Shown here: positions 1 to 8,197 of the stretch, piece by piece
Layout of the letters: every line of letters begins with the position of its first letter
Position numbering within the stretch: the stretch's first letter is position 1
NCBI RefSeq assembly: GCF_003855255.1
Contig: NZ_CP034072.1
Span: forward strand, 6,116,989-6,180,988
Length of the DNA stretch: 64,000 bases
Reading direction: 5' to 3'
Source: Mycolicibacterium nivoides
GTDB taxonomy: Bacteria > Actinomycetota > Actinomycetes > Mycobacteriales > Mycobacteriaceae
The notes under the pieces: generated by a model
Databases searched by the model: none
Told to the model about the DNA's origin: nothing
What the model saw: only the letters and a program-made list of their open reading frames with translations
Made by a program: the position numbers and the translations under genes

Positions 1-730
1 CCCGATCCGCTGCGTGCAGGGACCGCAGATCTTCGGCACCGGATTCCTCGGCGGCGCCCAGGCCGAGCTGCTGGCCGTACCCGCCGCAACCTTCCAGCTG
101 CTGAAGATGCCGGATGGCATCAGCACCGAGCAGGCGCTACTGCTGACCGACAACCTGGCCACCGGCTGGGCGGCGGCCAAACGCGCTGAAATCCCGATCG
201 GCGGCTCCGTCGCGGTGATCGGCCTGGGCGCGGTCGGCATGTGCGCCCTGCGTAGCGCCATCACCCTCGGTGCGGCAAAGGTTTTCGCCGTCGACCCGGT
301 CGAGGCCAGACGCGACCGCGCAGCGGCCTCGGGGGCGACCACCTTCGCGCCGCCCTCTGCACAGGCGATCCGGGAGGCCACCGGCGGCCTCGGCGTGGAC
401 TCCGTCATCGACGCGGTGGGCATGGACGCCTCGATCAACGACGTCATCGACGCGGTCCGCGCCGGCGGCACGGTGTCCATCGTCGGCGTGCACGATCTGC
501 AGCCCTACCCGATGCCCGCACTGGCCTGCCTCCTGCGCAGCCTGACCATCCGGCTGACCACCGCACCGGTACAGCAGACCTGGCCCGAGCTGATCCCGCT
601 GCTGCAGGCCGGCCGGCTCGACGTCGACGGAATCTTCACCACCACGATGTCGCTGGATGAAGCGGCCGATGGTTATGCCGCGGCGTTCTCCCGTTCGGGT
701 GAGCACCTGAAGGTTCAGCTCAAGCCGTAG
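1..730 (+). CDS. zinc-type alcohol dehydrogenase, C-terminal part (5' truncated by window)
   Basis: The reading frame is open from base 2, so the start lies upstream of the window. About 242 residues are visible. The segment carries a Rossmann NAD(P)-binding fold: the GLGAVG motif (near base 222) follows a catalytic-domain stretch typical of medium-chain dehydrogenases, and an acidic residue closes the second strand (FAVDPVEARR), which suggests NAD rather than NADP. The end (EHLKVQLKP) is the usual C-terminus of this family. The N-terminal zinc-ligand region is missing, so the substrate cannot be judged. The family oxidises alcohols to aldehydes or ketones. The stop is TAG at 728-730. A short hairpin follows at 782-813. 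Confidence 0.85.
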   Translation, partial: PIRCVQGPQIFGTGFLGGAQAELLAVPAATFQLLKMPDGISTEQALLLTDNLATGWAAAKRAEIPIGGSVAVIGLGAVGMCALRSAITLGAAKVFAVDPVEARRDRAAASGATTFAPPSAQAIREATGGLGVDSVIDAVGMDASINDVIDAVRAGGTVSIVGVHDLQPYPMPALACLLRSLTIRLTTAPVQQTWPELIPLLQAGRLDVDGIFTTTMSLDEAADGYAAAFSRSGEHLKVQLKP

Positions 731-1023
731 TTGGCGCGGGTCAGCCGCCACCGGCCGCGAACGTGGCACGTATGCACGAAAACCGTGGCAAACGCGTGCA
801 GGAACGCCACGGTCGGCACCGCCCGGCCGCTACAACACATCGTTGCACTATGCAAATTTTCGTGAGTCGCTTCACATTTCGGAATTTGCTCGCCGCCAAC
901 GGAATAACACCTCCGGCGTGGGCAGTTAAACGGACACGTGCGCCAATCGAACTCGTTAGTTGACTGTCCGAACTTGGCGCCACTGCGCCAGGCACTGCCG
1001 ACAGCCCTCACCGGGCTGCGCTG
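731..1023. other. intergenic region between adh and MFS-Usp gene
   Basis: This 293-base stretch has no convincing gene. It holds a small inverted repeat, ACCGTGGC at 782-789 and GCCACGGT at 806-813, with a 16-base loop, which could end transcription of the upstream dehydrogenase. The AT-richer part (about 845-900) is the likely promoter area for the MFS gene at 1024, but no clear -10 and -35 pair can be assigned. Confidence 0.4.
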
Positions 1024-3003
1024 ATGCGCCAGGGTCCGCTCGCCGGCCGGTATCCCGCGGTGGCCGCCATGGTCACCTTGGCGTTGATCCCCTACCTGGC
1101 GTTGTCCGCCGCGGTCGATCCGCTGGTGCCGATCATCTCGGCACAGCTGCACATGTCGGCCCAGGCCATGAGCCTGGGCTTCGGTCTCGGCAACGCAGCC
1201 TATGCGGTGGGGACCGTCCTGGCCGTCCAGTTCGCCCAGCACCTACCCCAGCGCCGGATGCTGCTCGCCTACGCGGTGGTACTTGTCCTGGGCTCGATTC
1301 TCGCCGCTTCGGCAGTCAACGGGGCCATGTTCATCTCCGGTCACGTCCTGCAGGGACTGGCGACCAGCATGCTGCTGATCGCCGCGGCGCCGCCTCTGAC
1401 CATCGGCTTCCCGAGAGACAAACTGCGCTACACGGCCGTGATCATGAACATGTGCGTGTTCGGCGCCGTGGCTCTCGGCCCGTTCATCGGCGGAGTGCAG
1501 GCCGAGGCCCACGCGTGGCGTCCACTGTTCTGGATCATCGCGGGAATCTCCGTCCTCGCTCTGCTGATGGCCGCTCTGACCTTCGAGGACGCGCCGCCGG
1601 CCGATCTCGACGCGCCGCGGGACTTGAAGGCGATCGGACTGGCCGCCGTTGGCTGCGCCGCTGCCTTCATCGGTGCCGCACAACTCACCAGTCACAGTTT
1701 CACCGACCCGGCGGCGCTCGCGCCGATGGTGGGCGGCCTGGCCCTGATCGTGGTGCTCATCGCCTACCAGTTCCGGGCCCGTCGCCCGTTGCTGACCGTC
1801 CGCACGATGCTCACCAGTTCGATCCCGGTCGCCGGTGTCGGTCTCGCACTTTTCGCGGCCGCGGCATCGGTGGCGGCGACCGCGTTGACGGCCGAGGTCT
1901 TCATGCAGACCTACAGTCCGGTGCAGGTCGGGCTGCTGTACCTCCCGGAACTCGGCGGTGCCATCGTGATGGCCTTCGTGTTCGGCGCCGTCATCTCCAG
2001 GCGAGCGATGCACTACCTGCCACTCGTCGGCATGGCGCTGCTCGCCGCGGGGATCCTGGTGTTCCGGCTCGCCATCCCGGCGAACCAGCCACTTGCCCTT
2101 CTCGCCTCGGCGCTGACCGGGCTGGCGTTGGGCGCCACGGTGGCCCCCGCATTGTTCGTCGCCGGTTTCTCGCTGCAGTCCAACAGCCTTCAACGCGTGT
2201 TCGCGATCATCGAATTGCTGCGGGCCGTCGCCGCCTTCATGGTGGCGCCGATCTTCGCCCACTTCGCGGCCACCGCCGCCGGCGGTCTCACCGTGGGAGC
2301 CGGCGACGCGTTATGGGTCGGATTCGGACTGTCGGTCGGCGGCGCCATCTTCGGGGTGGCCGTCTACGTCCTCAGCGGCGCCCGGCCCCAGCAGCCCGAC
2401 CTTGATCAGTTCCTCGATGGCGAATCCCCAGCCTGGTACTCGCCGCCACTGCTGGCACGGCTCCGTCGCGGCCTGCCCGCACCGATCACCCCGTCCGGCG
2501 CCGCCCATCCCGCTGTGCCGATCGCACAGGGCTCGAGTTCGATCTCCCCCGGGCCGGTGCTGCTGGCCTACGACGGAACACCGCGCGCCGCGTCCGCCAT
2601 CGAACATGCGGCAGCCGAGCTGTCAGCCCACCGCGACGCGCTGGTGGTGTGCGTCTGGCAGCCGGTCGATGTCGGATTCACGCCGGTCGAGACCATGCAC
2701 TTCGATGCCGATCAGGCCACCGAAGTGCGCCGCGTCGCCCAGCAGACGGCCGCGCACGGCGCATCGCTGGCCAACCGGGCGGGCTTCTCGGCCCAGGCGT
2801 TGGCCGTCGAAGCCGCGCCAATTTGGAAGGGCATCGTCGAGACCGCCGACGAGCACAACGCGAGCCTCATCGTGGTCGGCCCGCACCGGCGCAACGGACT
2901 ACTGGGCCACTTGGAAGGCAGCGTGGCCGCCGCCGTCGTCGCGCATTCCACGACTCCGGTGATGGTCGTGCCCGAGGAGCACAGCTGTCAGACGCTGTCC
3001 TGA
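1024..3003 (+). CDS. MFS transporter fused to a C-terminal universal stress protein domain
   Basis: The protein has 659 residues. Residues 1 to about 465 are a major facilitator permease with about 14 hydrophobic segments, close to drug/proton antiporters of the DHA2 group. A proline-rich linker (about 470-515) leads to a universal stress protein domain (about 516-655), recognised by its opening strand (VLLAYDGTPRAASAIEHA) and its end, where VVGPHRRNGLLG and GSVAAAV form the G-x2-G-x9-G-S ATP-binding pattern. The usual MFS length is 400-500, so the Usp part is an addition and may let ATP or energy state gate transport. The ATG at 1024 starts just before the first membrane segment. The 3' end overlaps the convergent ohrR by 16 bases. 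The substrate is not predictable. Confidence 0.88.
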   Translation: MRQGPLAGRYPAVAAMVTLALIPYLALSAAVDPLVPIISAQLHMSAQAMSLGFGLGNAAYAVGTVLAVQFAQHLPQRRMLLAYAVVLVLGSILAASAVNGAMFISGHVLQGLATSMLLIAAAPPLTIGFPRDKLRYTAVIMNMCVFGAVALGPFIGGVQAEAHAWRPLFWIIAGISVLALLMAALTFEDAPPADLDAPRDLKAIGLAAVGCAAAFIGAAQLTSHSFTDPAALAPMVGGLALIVVLIAYQFRARRPLLTVRTMLTSSIPVAGVGLALFAAAASVAATALTAEVFMQTYSPVQVGLLYLPELGGAIVMAFVFGAVISRRAMHYLPLVGMALLAAGILVFRLAIPANQPLALLASALTGLALGATVAPALFVAGFSLQSNSLQRVFAIIELLRAVAAFMVAPIFAHFAATAAGGLTVGAGDALWVGFGLSVGGAIFGVAVYVLSGARPQQPDLDQFLDGESPAWYSPPLLARLRRGLPAPITPSGAAHPAVPIAQGSSSISPGPVLLAYDGTPRAASAIEHAAAELSAHRDALVVCVWQPVDVGFTPVETMHFDADQATEVRRVAQQTAAHGASLANRAGFSAQALAVEAAPIWKGIVETADEHNASLIVVGPHRRNGLLGHLEGSVAAAVVAHSTTPVMVVPEEHSCQTLS

Positions 3004-3431
3004 ACGTGCTTACGGAGGTTGTCCCGGAGCGTGGAAACTCCGCGCTGCATGATCCTGAGTTCGTCCAGTGACAGACCGGTGGCCGCCACGAGGTCCATCT
3101 CGAACGCCTCCGCGCGGAGTTCACGGCCGGCCTCGGTGAGGCTGACCACCACCTGACGCTCGTCGCTGGGATCACGCTGCCGTGTGACGTATCCCAGCGC
3201 TTCGAGCTTCTTGAGGATGGGCGTCAACGTGTTGGACTCCAGGAACAGCTTTTCGCCCAGCCCGCCCACGGTCTGACGGTCCTGTTCTGAGAGCGCGACA
3301 ATCGCGATGTACTGCGTGTACGTGATGCCCTTGCTGTCCAGGATCGGCTTGTAGGCCTTGCCGTACGCGAGGTTGGCCGAGTAGATGGCAAAGCACAGAA
3401 AATCGGAGAGCTGCGGAGCCTCAGGTGCCAT
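2988..3431 (-). CDS. ohrR: MarR-family peroxide sensor OhrR
   Basis: This 147-residue winged-helix regulator of the MarR/OhrR type represses ohr until an organic hydroperoxide oxidises it. The reactive cysteine is Cys13, in the conserved setting FLCFAIYSANLAYGKAYKP. The DNA-reading helix region is LFLESNTLTPILKKLE, and the wing carries RQRDPSDERQV, all standard for OhrR. The start ATG at 3431 was chosen because MAPEAPQLSDFLC matches the family start; the frame stays open far upstream but without a sensible protein. It is divergent from ohr (3543), with tandem operator half-sites between them, so it probably controls itself and ohr. Confidence 0.93.
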   Translation of the reverse strand: MAPEAPQLSDFLCFAIYSANLAYGKAYKPILDSKGITYTQYIAIVALSEQDRQTVGGLGEKLFLESNTLTPILKKLEALGYVTRQRDPSDERQVVVSLTEAGRELRAEAFEMDLVAATGLSLDELRIMQRGVSTLRDNLRKHVQDSV

Positions 3432-3442
3432 GCCAAAATTAT

Positions 3443-3464
3443 ATCGGATCCGATTCAATCGGAT
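3443..3464. promoter_or_regulatory. tandem inverted half-sites, likely OhrR operator
   Basis: Three 7-base half-sites lie in a row: ATCGGAT (3443-3449), ATCCGAT (3448-3454) and ATCGGAT (3458-3464). The first two make a perfect 12-base palindrome; the second and third form a 7-3-7 inverted repeat. The cluster starts 12 bases upstream of the ohrR start codon, in the ohrR-ohr divergent gap, the normal place for an OhrR operator. Confidence 0.7.
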
Positions 3465-3499
3465 GGGATGGAATGCGGAGCATCCTGCGTTCATCTCTA

Positions 3500-3515
3500 A
3501 CGCATCCAATTGCGT
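3500..3515. promoter_or_regulatory. second inverted repeat upstream of ohr
   Basis: ACGCA (3500-3504) and TGCGT (3511-3515) form a 5-6-5 inverted repeat with the AT-rich centre TCCAAT, 28 bases before the ohr start codon. It may be a weaker OhrR site on the ohr side; it is short enough to arise by chance. Confidence 0.35.
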
Positions 3516-3542
3516 CGGACCATCCATACAAAGGAGACCGCA

Positions 3543-3965
3543 GTGACCAGCAGCCAGACCGACAACGTCCTCTACACCGCGCAGACCCACACCACCGGCG
3601 GGAGACAGGGCGAGTCCTACAGCTCCGACGGCAACCTCGACATCCAGCTCACCCCGCCGGGTGGCAACGGCGCCGGCACCAACCCCGAGCAGTTGTTCGC
3701 GGCCGGCTGGTCGGCGTGCTTCCTGAGCGCCATGGGCCTGACCGCGGGCAAGCACAACGTGAAGCTGCCCGCCGAGACCGCGGTGGACGCCGAGGTCGAC
3801 CTGCTCAACACCGATGGAGCTTTCTCATTGCGGGCCCGGCTCAACGTCACGATCCCGGGTGTCGACCGGGAAACCGCCCAGGCGATCGCCGATGACGCGC
3901 ACCAGGTCTGCCCGTATTCCAAGGCGACCCGCGGCAACATCGACGTCACAATCAGCGTGGCCTGA
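3543..3965 (+). CDS. ohr: organic hydroperoxide resistance protein Ohr
   Basis: This 140-residue protein of the Ohr/OsmC family reduces organic and fatty-acid hydroperoxides using a pair of reactive cysteines, usually recharged by lipoylated enzymes. Both are present: Cys59 (WSACFLSAM) and Cys123 (HQVCPYSKATRGN). The pattern NPEQLFAAGW and the final VTISVA are typical of Ohr rather than OsmC. The GTG at 3543 was chosen because AAGGAG lies at 3531-3536 and because TSSQTDNVLYTAQ begins the domain; an upstream ATG at 3510 lacks these. It is paired with the divergent ohrR. Confidence 0.95.
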   Translation: MTSSQTDNVLYTAQTHTTGGRQGESYSSDGNLDIQLTPPGGNGAGTNPEQLFAAGWSACFLSAMGLTAGKHNVKLPAETAVDAEVDLLNTDGAFSLRARLNVTIPGVDRETAQAIADDAHQVCPYSKATRGNIDVTISVA

Positions 3966-3985
3966 CACGTTGCGCCCGGCCGGGG

Positions 3986-5329
3986 TTACTCCTTCATGTC
4001 CAGCACCGGCGTCGGCCGCTGGAAACCACGGGTAACCCCGGCCAGCCACACGAATCCCACTGCCAGCCAGCACAACCCGACGATCAGCGTGGTCCCGGAC
4101 AAACTCGTCCACAGCCATACGGTCAGCAGGAAACCGGTCAGTGGCAGGACGAGCTTGCTGAACACCTGGAAGCCGTCGCGTTCCTGTCGGTCGACGAAGT
4201 AATGCTTGATAACCGACAGGTTGACCACCGAGAATGCCACCAGCGCACCAAAACTGATCAGCGAGGCCAGCGTGGCCAGGGAGATGACGGTCGCCAGCAG
4301 CGATACGACCGACACCGCCAGGATCGCGTACACAGGGGTGGCGAACCGCGGCGAGACGTAACCGAAGACCGGGCGCGGCAGGATGCCGTCGCGTCCCATC
4401 GCGTACAGGATTCGGGCCACCGAGGCCTGCGAGGTGATGGCGGATCCGAGCGCACCGGCGACGTAGGCCGCGGTGAAGAAGGTCTGCAGGAACTGCCCGC
4501 CCGCGGTCAGCATCAGGTCCAGGGACCCGGACTCGACATCGGCGAACTGGTTGGAAGGAAACACCAGCTGCCCGAGATAGGACAGCACGACGAAGATCAC
4601 GCCCGACACCAGCGTTGCGATCATGATCGCCTGCGGCACAGACCGTCTGGGTTCCTTGGCCTCCTCGGACAACGTGGACACCGCATCGAATCCCAGGAAC
4701 GACAGGCACAGGATCGCCGCTCCGGCCAACACAGGGCTGAATCCGGTCGTGGTCCCGTCGCCGTGGATCGGAGCCATCAGATCGAGCGTGCCCAGGCTCA
4801 ACACCTTGGAGGTGGCCAGCACCAAGAAAGTCACGATGAAGATCGCCTGCACCGCGATGATGACGAAGTTCGCCCTGGCCACCGACACGATGCCGACGAT
4901 GTTGAGCACGGTCACGATCGCGATGGACAGTACGACGAACACCCAGGACGGAATCGCGGGCAGTGCGGCGTGCAGATAGATCCCGATCACCAGGTAGTTG
5001 ATCATGGGCAAGAAGAGGTAATCCAGCAGGAGCGACCATCCGGCGAGAAACCCGACCGGGGCGCCGAAAGTCTTCTGCGTGTAGGTGTATGCCGATCCAG
5101 CGACTGGGTAGGCGACCGCCATCATGGCGTACGACCGGGCGGTGAACACCATGGCCGCCAGCGTCACCAGATATGCGACCGACAACCGGCCGCCGGTGGT
5201 CTGGGTGACGATGCCGTAGGTGGTGAACACCGTGAGCGGCACCATGTAGACCAGACCGAACAGCACCAACGACGGCAACCCCAGAGCACGGCGCAGCCGC
5301 CCCTCGGTCACTTCAGCCACATCGGACAT
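3986..5329 (-). CDS. APC-family amino acid permease
   Basis: This 447-residue integral membrane protein of the amino acid-polyamine-organocation family has about 12 hydrophobic segments. Family marks include GLVYMVPLTVFTTYGIV near the start, the PVAGSAYTYTQ motif in helix 3 and FLGFDAVSTLSEEAKEP after helix 6. It should import an amino acid, amine or related compound. The ATG at 5329 is preceded by GAGGAACT. It begins 11 bases after the amidohydrolase gene ends, on the same strand, so the two are almost certainly co-transcribed: the permease would bring in the compound that the hydrolase cleaves, or a related one. The substrate is not known. Confidence 0.88.
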   Translation of the reverse strand: MSDVAEVTEGRLRRALGLPSLVLFGLVYMVPLTVFTTYGIVTQTTGGRLSVAYLVTLAAMVFTARSYAMMAVAYPVAGSAYTYTQKTFGAPVGFLAGWSLLLDYLFLPMINYLVIGIYLHAALPAIPSWVFVVLSIAIVTVLNIVGIVSVARANFVIIAVQAIFIVTFLVLATSKVLSLGTLDLMAPIHGDGTTTGFSPVLAGAAILCLSFLGFDAVSTLSEEAKEPRRSVPQAIMIATLVSGVIFVVLSYLGQLVFPSNQFADVESGSLDLMLTAGGQFLQTFFTAAYVAGALGSAITSQASVARILYAMGRDGILPRPVFGYVSPRFATPVYAILAVSVVSLLATVISLATLASLISFGALVAFSVVNLSVIKHYFVDRQERDGFQVFSKLVLPLTGFLLTVWLWTSLSGTTLIVGLCWLAVGFVWLAGVTRGFQRPTPVLDMKE

Positions 5330-5340
5330 GCCAGTTCCTC

Positions 5341-6969
5341 TCATTGCTCGGCCGAATAGACCTGTGCGCCCTGCAGATAGGTGGCGCGCACCTTCAGCGC
5401 CGGAAGCTCGGATGGTGAGAGATACCTCGGATCGCGGTCCAACCACACCAGATCAGCACTCGAGCCGGGAACGATGCGGCCCCAATTCTCTTCCGCGAAA
5501 GCCTGATACGCCACGGCAGTGGTGTAGGACGTCAGCGCGTGCTCGATCGGAAGGACCTCTTCGGGGGTCCAGCCGCCCGCCGGCTCACCCTCGGACGTGC
5601 ACCGCGAGACCGCGACGGCGATACCGTCCAGCGGCGCACCCGAGGACACCGGCCAATCCGATCCGAACGCCAGCGCCGCACCTGAACTCTCCAGCGTGCG
5701 CATCCGATACTGCCGATCAGCCCGCTGCGCTCCCAGCCGGGGAATCGTGAGCACTGTCATCAGGGCGTCCATCTGCGCCCACAGCGGCTGCATGTTCGGG
5801 ATGACACCGAGCTCGGCGAACCGGCCCAGGTCGGCGTCGTCCACTAACTGGGCGTGCGCGATCACGGGTCGCCGGTCCCGCGGACCGTTATGCCGCGCAA
5901 CGTGTTCGATGGCATCGAGGGCCTGGCGCACCGCGGCATCGCCGATCGCGTGGATGTGGATCTGCAGACCCAGATCGTCGACCCTCTTGGCCGCCTCGGC
6001 CAGAGCGTTGCCCTCCCACAACTGCATGCCGTGCGAGTGCAGGCCCGAGCAGTACGGCTCCAGCAGCGCACCGGTCTCGTTCTCCACCACGCCGTCGGCG
6101 AAGAACTTCACGGTCTGCGCGGTCAGCAGCGGTGAACCCGCGGCCTGAACCCGGTCCCTGGCCGCAGCGTATTGCGTGACCTGGGTGTCGAAGTGGCGCG
6201 GGTCGGCGTAGAAGGCGAGATTGAACCGCATCCGCAGAGTGCCCTGCCGGACGGCCGCGAGGTAGGTGTCCAGCTCGGCCGGCTCGACCCAGGCGTCCTG
6301 AACCCACGTCACACCGCGCGCCAGATAGTAGTCGGCGGCTGTACCCAAGGCCGCGACCCGGACGGTCTCGTCAAGGGCCGGCATGACCGCGGTGATCAGG
6401 TCGGTGGCACCCCATTCACGCAACGTGCCCAGCGGTGAGCCGTCCTCACGGCGCGGAATCTCGCCGAGTACCGGCTCGGGGCTGTCCGCGGTGATGCCGG
6501 CGCGCTGCAATGCAACCGAATTGACCCAGAAGGTGTGGTAATCCCAGGCGCGCAACACCACGGGGCGGTCCGGGACCGCCGCGTCGAGCCATCGCGCGTC
6601 GAACAATCCACCGGGGGCAAGGCTGCCGTCGTACGACGCGCCGACGATCCACTCCTGGTCGGGGTTCGCGTCCGCGAACTCCTTTACCGCCGAAACAATT
6701 TCGTCGATCGACCGGCAGGGCCGGACCGCGGGGCCCGCCGACTCCAAACCGCCGAACAGCGGATGTGCGTGGCCGTCACCGAACGACGGCATCAGGAAGC
6801 CGCCCTCCAGGTCGATCTTCCGATCGGCCGCCGATGCCAACGCGTCGTCGCCCACAGCCTGCACCACCCCGTCGGCGACGAGCAGCGCATCGGTCGTCGT
6901 CGTGGGCGTCCAGATCGCACCGCCGTGGAAGAGGGTCGCAGCCTTGTCCGGCACGGAGAACGAAGTCAC
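5341..6969 (-). CDS. amidohydrolase family protein (YtcJ / amidohydrolase_3 type)
   Basis: This 542-residue metal-dependent hydrolase belongs to the amidohydrolase superfamily, YtcJ-like branch, which includes N-substituted formamide deformylases. Visible metal ligands are the HxH motif in DGHAHPLFGG (about residue 64), IHIHAIGDAAVRQAL, a His in IAHAQLV and the Asp of FGSDWPVSSGAP. The GTG at 6969 is preceded by AGGAC at suitable spacing. It follows a 49-residue microprotein gene after 9 bases and precedes the permease by 11 bases; all three lie divergent from a TetR regulator. Function as a catabolic amide or formamide hydrolase is an inference from family and context. Confidence 0.85.
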   Translation of the reverse strand: MTSFSVPDKAATLFHGGAIWTPTTTTDALLVADGVVQAVGDDALASAADRKIDLEGGFLMPSFGDGHAHPLFGGLESAGPAVRPCRSIDEIVSAVKEFADANPDQEWIVGASYDGSLAPGGLFDARWLDAAVPDRPVVLRAWDYHTFWVNSVALQRAGITADSPEPVLGEIPRREDGSPLGTLREWGATDLITAVMPALDETVRVAALGTAADYYLARGVTWVQDAWVEPAELDTYLAAVRQGTLRMRFNLAFYADPRHFDTQVTQYAAARDRVQAAGSPLLTAQTVKFFADGVVENETGALLEPYCSGLHSHGMQLWEGNALAEAAKRVDDLGLQIHIHAIGDAAVRQALDAIEHVARHNGPRDRRPVIAHAQLVDDADLGRFAELGVIPNMQPLWAQMDALMTVLTIPRLGAQRADRQYRMRTLESSGAALAFGSDWPVSSGAPLDGIAVAVSRCTSEGEPAGGWTPEEVLPIEHALTSYTTAVAYQAFAEENWGRIVPGSSADLVWLDRDPRYLSPSELPALKVRATYLQGAQVYSAEQ

Positions 6970-6978
6970 AAATTGGTC

Positions 6979-7128
6979 CTATTTCTCGGGCAGAAGCACC
7001 GCGATCCCGCGGAGCACGTTGGTGAGTTCATCGAGGTCAGAGCCACACCGACCCACCCGCACGAGCCGCCGCCGCGAGGCGGCACCGCATGGCAGCGGTG
7101 CGCGGGCGGCCGCAGTGAGCGTGGTCAT
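6979..7128 (-). CDS. 49-residue microprotein, first gene of the amidohydrolase-permease operon
   Basis: A short frame begins at ATG 7128 with AGGAG four bases upstream and ends in TAG 9 bases before the amidohydrolase start, so it has the spacing of a genuine operon member. The product starts MTTLTAAARAPLPCG, has an Arg-rich middle (SRRRLVRVGRCG, two nearby cysteines overall) and ends with an amphipathic stretch, DLDELTNVLRGIAVLLPEK. It lies directly downstream of the likely TetR operator. I do not recognise a family. It could be a leader peptide that couples translation or a small partner of the enzyme. The ribosome site and tight spacing support expression; function is unknown. Confidence 0.6.
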   Translation of the reverse strand: MTTLTAAARAPLPCGAASRRRLVRVGRCGSDLDELTNVLRGIAVLLPEK

Positions 7129-7138
7129 GTCACTCCTA

Positions 7139-7157
7139 AAGCGAATGGAATTCGTTT
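7139..7157. promoter_or_regulatory. inverted repeat, likely operator of the TetR regulator
   Basis: AAGCGAAT (7139-7146) and ATTCGTTT (7150-7157), separated by GGA, form an 8-3-8 inverted repeat with one mismatch. It lies in the divergent gap between the microprotein gene and tetR, just before the ribosome site of the former, where a bound dimer would block leftward transcription. Confidence 0.55.
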
Positions 7158-7217
7158 ATTCTGTGACCCAGACCACCCTTTGTAAAGTGGTGAGATGAAA
7201 TCAGGGGGGAACAAGTC

Positions 7218-7820
7218 ATGGGGCGTCCATCGATACCGATCCTGTCAATGGACCGGATTGCCAGTACGGCAATGGATCTCGTCAACACAACGGGGGGATT
7301 CACCATCCCCGAACTGGCCCGCAGGCTCAAGGTCAGCCCGTCATCGCTGTACAACCACGTGTCCGGGCGCGAGCAGATCGTCGAACTGCTCCGCGAACGG
7401 GCGATGTCGGAAGTCGAGTTACCCGACATCGACGCCGACCGGCCGTGGGCCGACATCCTGGCCGACATCATGCGGTCATACCGCAACAGCTTCGCCCGCT
7501 ACCCGCGCCTGATTCCCCTGCTCACCGCCCATGCCGTCAACAGCAGCCAGGCCCTCACGATGTACAACGCACTGGCCGTCACCCTGACCCGCGCGGGGTT
7601 CAGCCCCACCGACACGCTGCGGACCATCACCCTGGTCGACAACTACGTGCTGGGGTCGGCCCTCGACCTCACCGCCCCCGACAAACCGTGGGAGTCCGGG
7701 GACCCGGTCGGTCCGGAGTTGACCGCCGCGCTGGCCACGGGCGCGCCCAGGCCGGCGCGCGCCGACGACGCGTTCGAGTACGGACTGGCGGTGCTGCTCC
7801 GCGGGCTGGTCCGGGCCTGA
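7218..7820 (+). CDS. TetR-family regulator divergent from amidohydrolase operon
   Basis: This 200-residue protein has an N-terminal TetR helix-turn-helix: FTIPELARRLKVSPSSLYNHVSGREQIVELL (about residues 33-63) shows the LYNHVSGRE recognition-helix pattern of the TetR/TetR_C branch. The C-terminal part (about 75-200) is the variable ligand and dimer domain. The ATG at 7218 follows GGGGGGAACAAGTC, a plausible ribosome site. Its placement opposite the amidohydrolase-permease operon with an inverted repeat between suggests it represses that operon and perhaps itself until the permease substrate or a product is present. Confidence 0.87.
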   Translation: MGRPSIPILSMDRIASTAMDLVNTTGGFTIPELARRLKVSPSSLYNHVSGREQIVELLRERAMSEVELPDIDADRPWADILADIMRSYRNSFARYPRLIPLLTAHAVNSSQALTMYNALAVTLTRAGFSPTDTLRTITLVDNYVLGSALDLTAPDKPWESGDPVGPELTAALATGAPRPARADDAFEYGLAVLLRGLVRA

Positions 7821-7844
7821 CCCAGCCCACACTGTGAATCGCGA

Positions 7845-8159
7845 TTACCCGCAGCGGTTACGGAAATCAGTCGCCGGTTGCCGCAGGCCCTGCAGTTCGG
7901 CCCGGATCTGCGGCTTGTCCTCGAGGTATACCTGCACCGAATCTTCCATCTGGTCGTTCGACTGCCCCTTGAGGCTGGTGAAGAAGTCATTGACGTCGGG
8001 ATGGGTGAACAGGTAGGCCGAGGTGGCCGCGCGGACCCCGGCCATCACACCGGCCAGGTCGGCAGCCGTGCAGTTCGGCTCGTCCGCGACAGCGATAGGC
8101 GCGCCAACGGCCAAGAGCGACAGGCTGATTGCGCCGGTGGCGATCACACGGGTGAACAT
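7845..8159 (-). CDS. haemophore-related secreted protein
   Basis: This 104-residue exported protein has a signal peptide (MFTRVIATGAISLSLLAVG, cleavage near AVADEP). The mature part, PNCTAADLAGVMAGVRAATSAYLF then HPDVNDFFTSLKG, is typical of the mycobacterial haemophore family that includes Rv0203, which binds haem and passes it to MmpL transporters. Two cysteines (in PNCTAAD and RNRCG) may form a disulfide that closes the helix bundle. The ATG at 8159 is preceded by GGAGCC. It may share a transcript with the secreted gene upstream at 8494 (38 bases apart). Haem binding itself cannot be shown from the sequence alone. Confidence 0.85.
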   Translation of the reverse strand: MFTRVIATGAISLSLLAVGAPIAVADEPNCTAADLAGVMAGVRAATSAYLFTHPDVNDFFTSLKGQSNDQMEDSVQVYLEDKPQIRAELQGLRQPATDFRNRCG

Positions 8160-8197
8160 CGTGGCTCCTAAATCGACTCGGATAACTGAGCTAAGGC

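Noticed and set aside
960..2405. 481-residue plus-strand frame overlapping the MFS gene
   Set aside because: Arg/Pro-rich off-frame shadow; the MFS frame is clearly the real one.
4202..5359. 385-residue plus-strand frame over the permease
   Set aside because: Composition is charged and low complexity, and antisense to a typical membrane protein.
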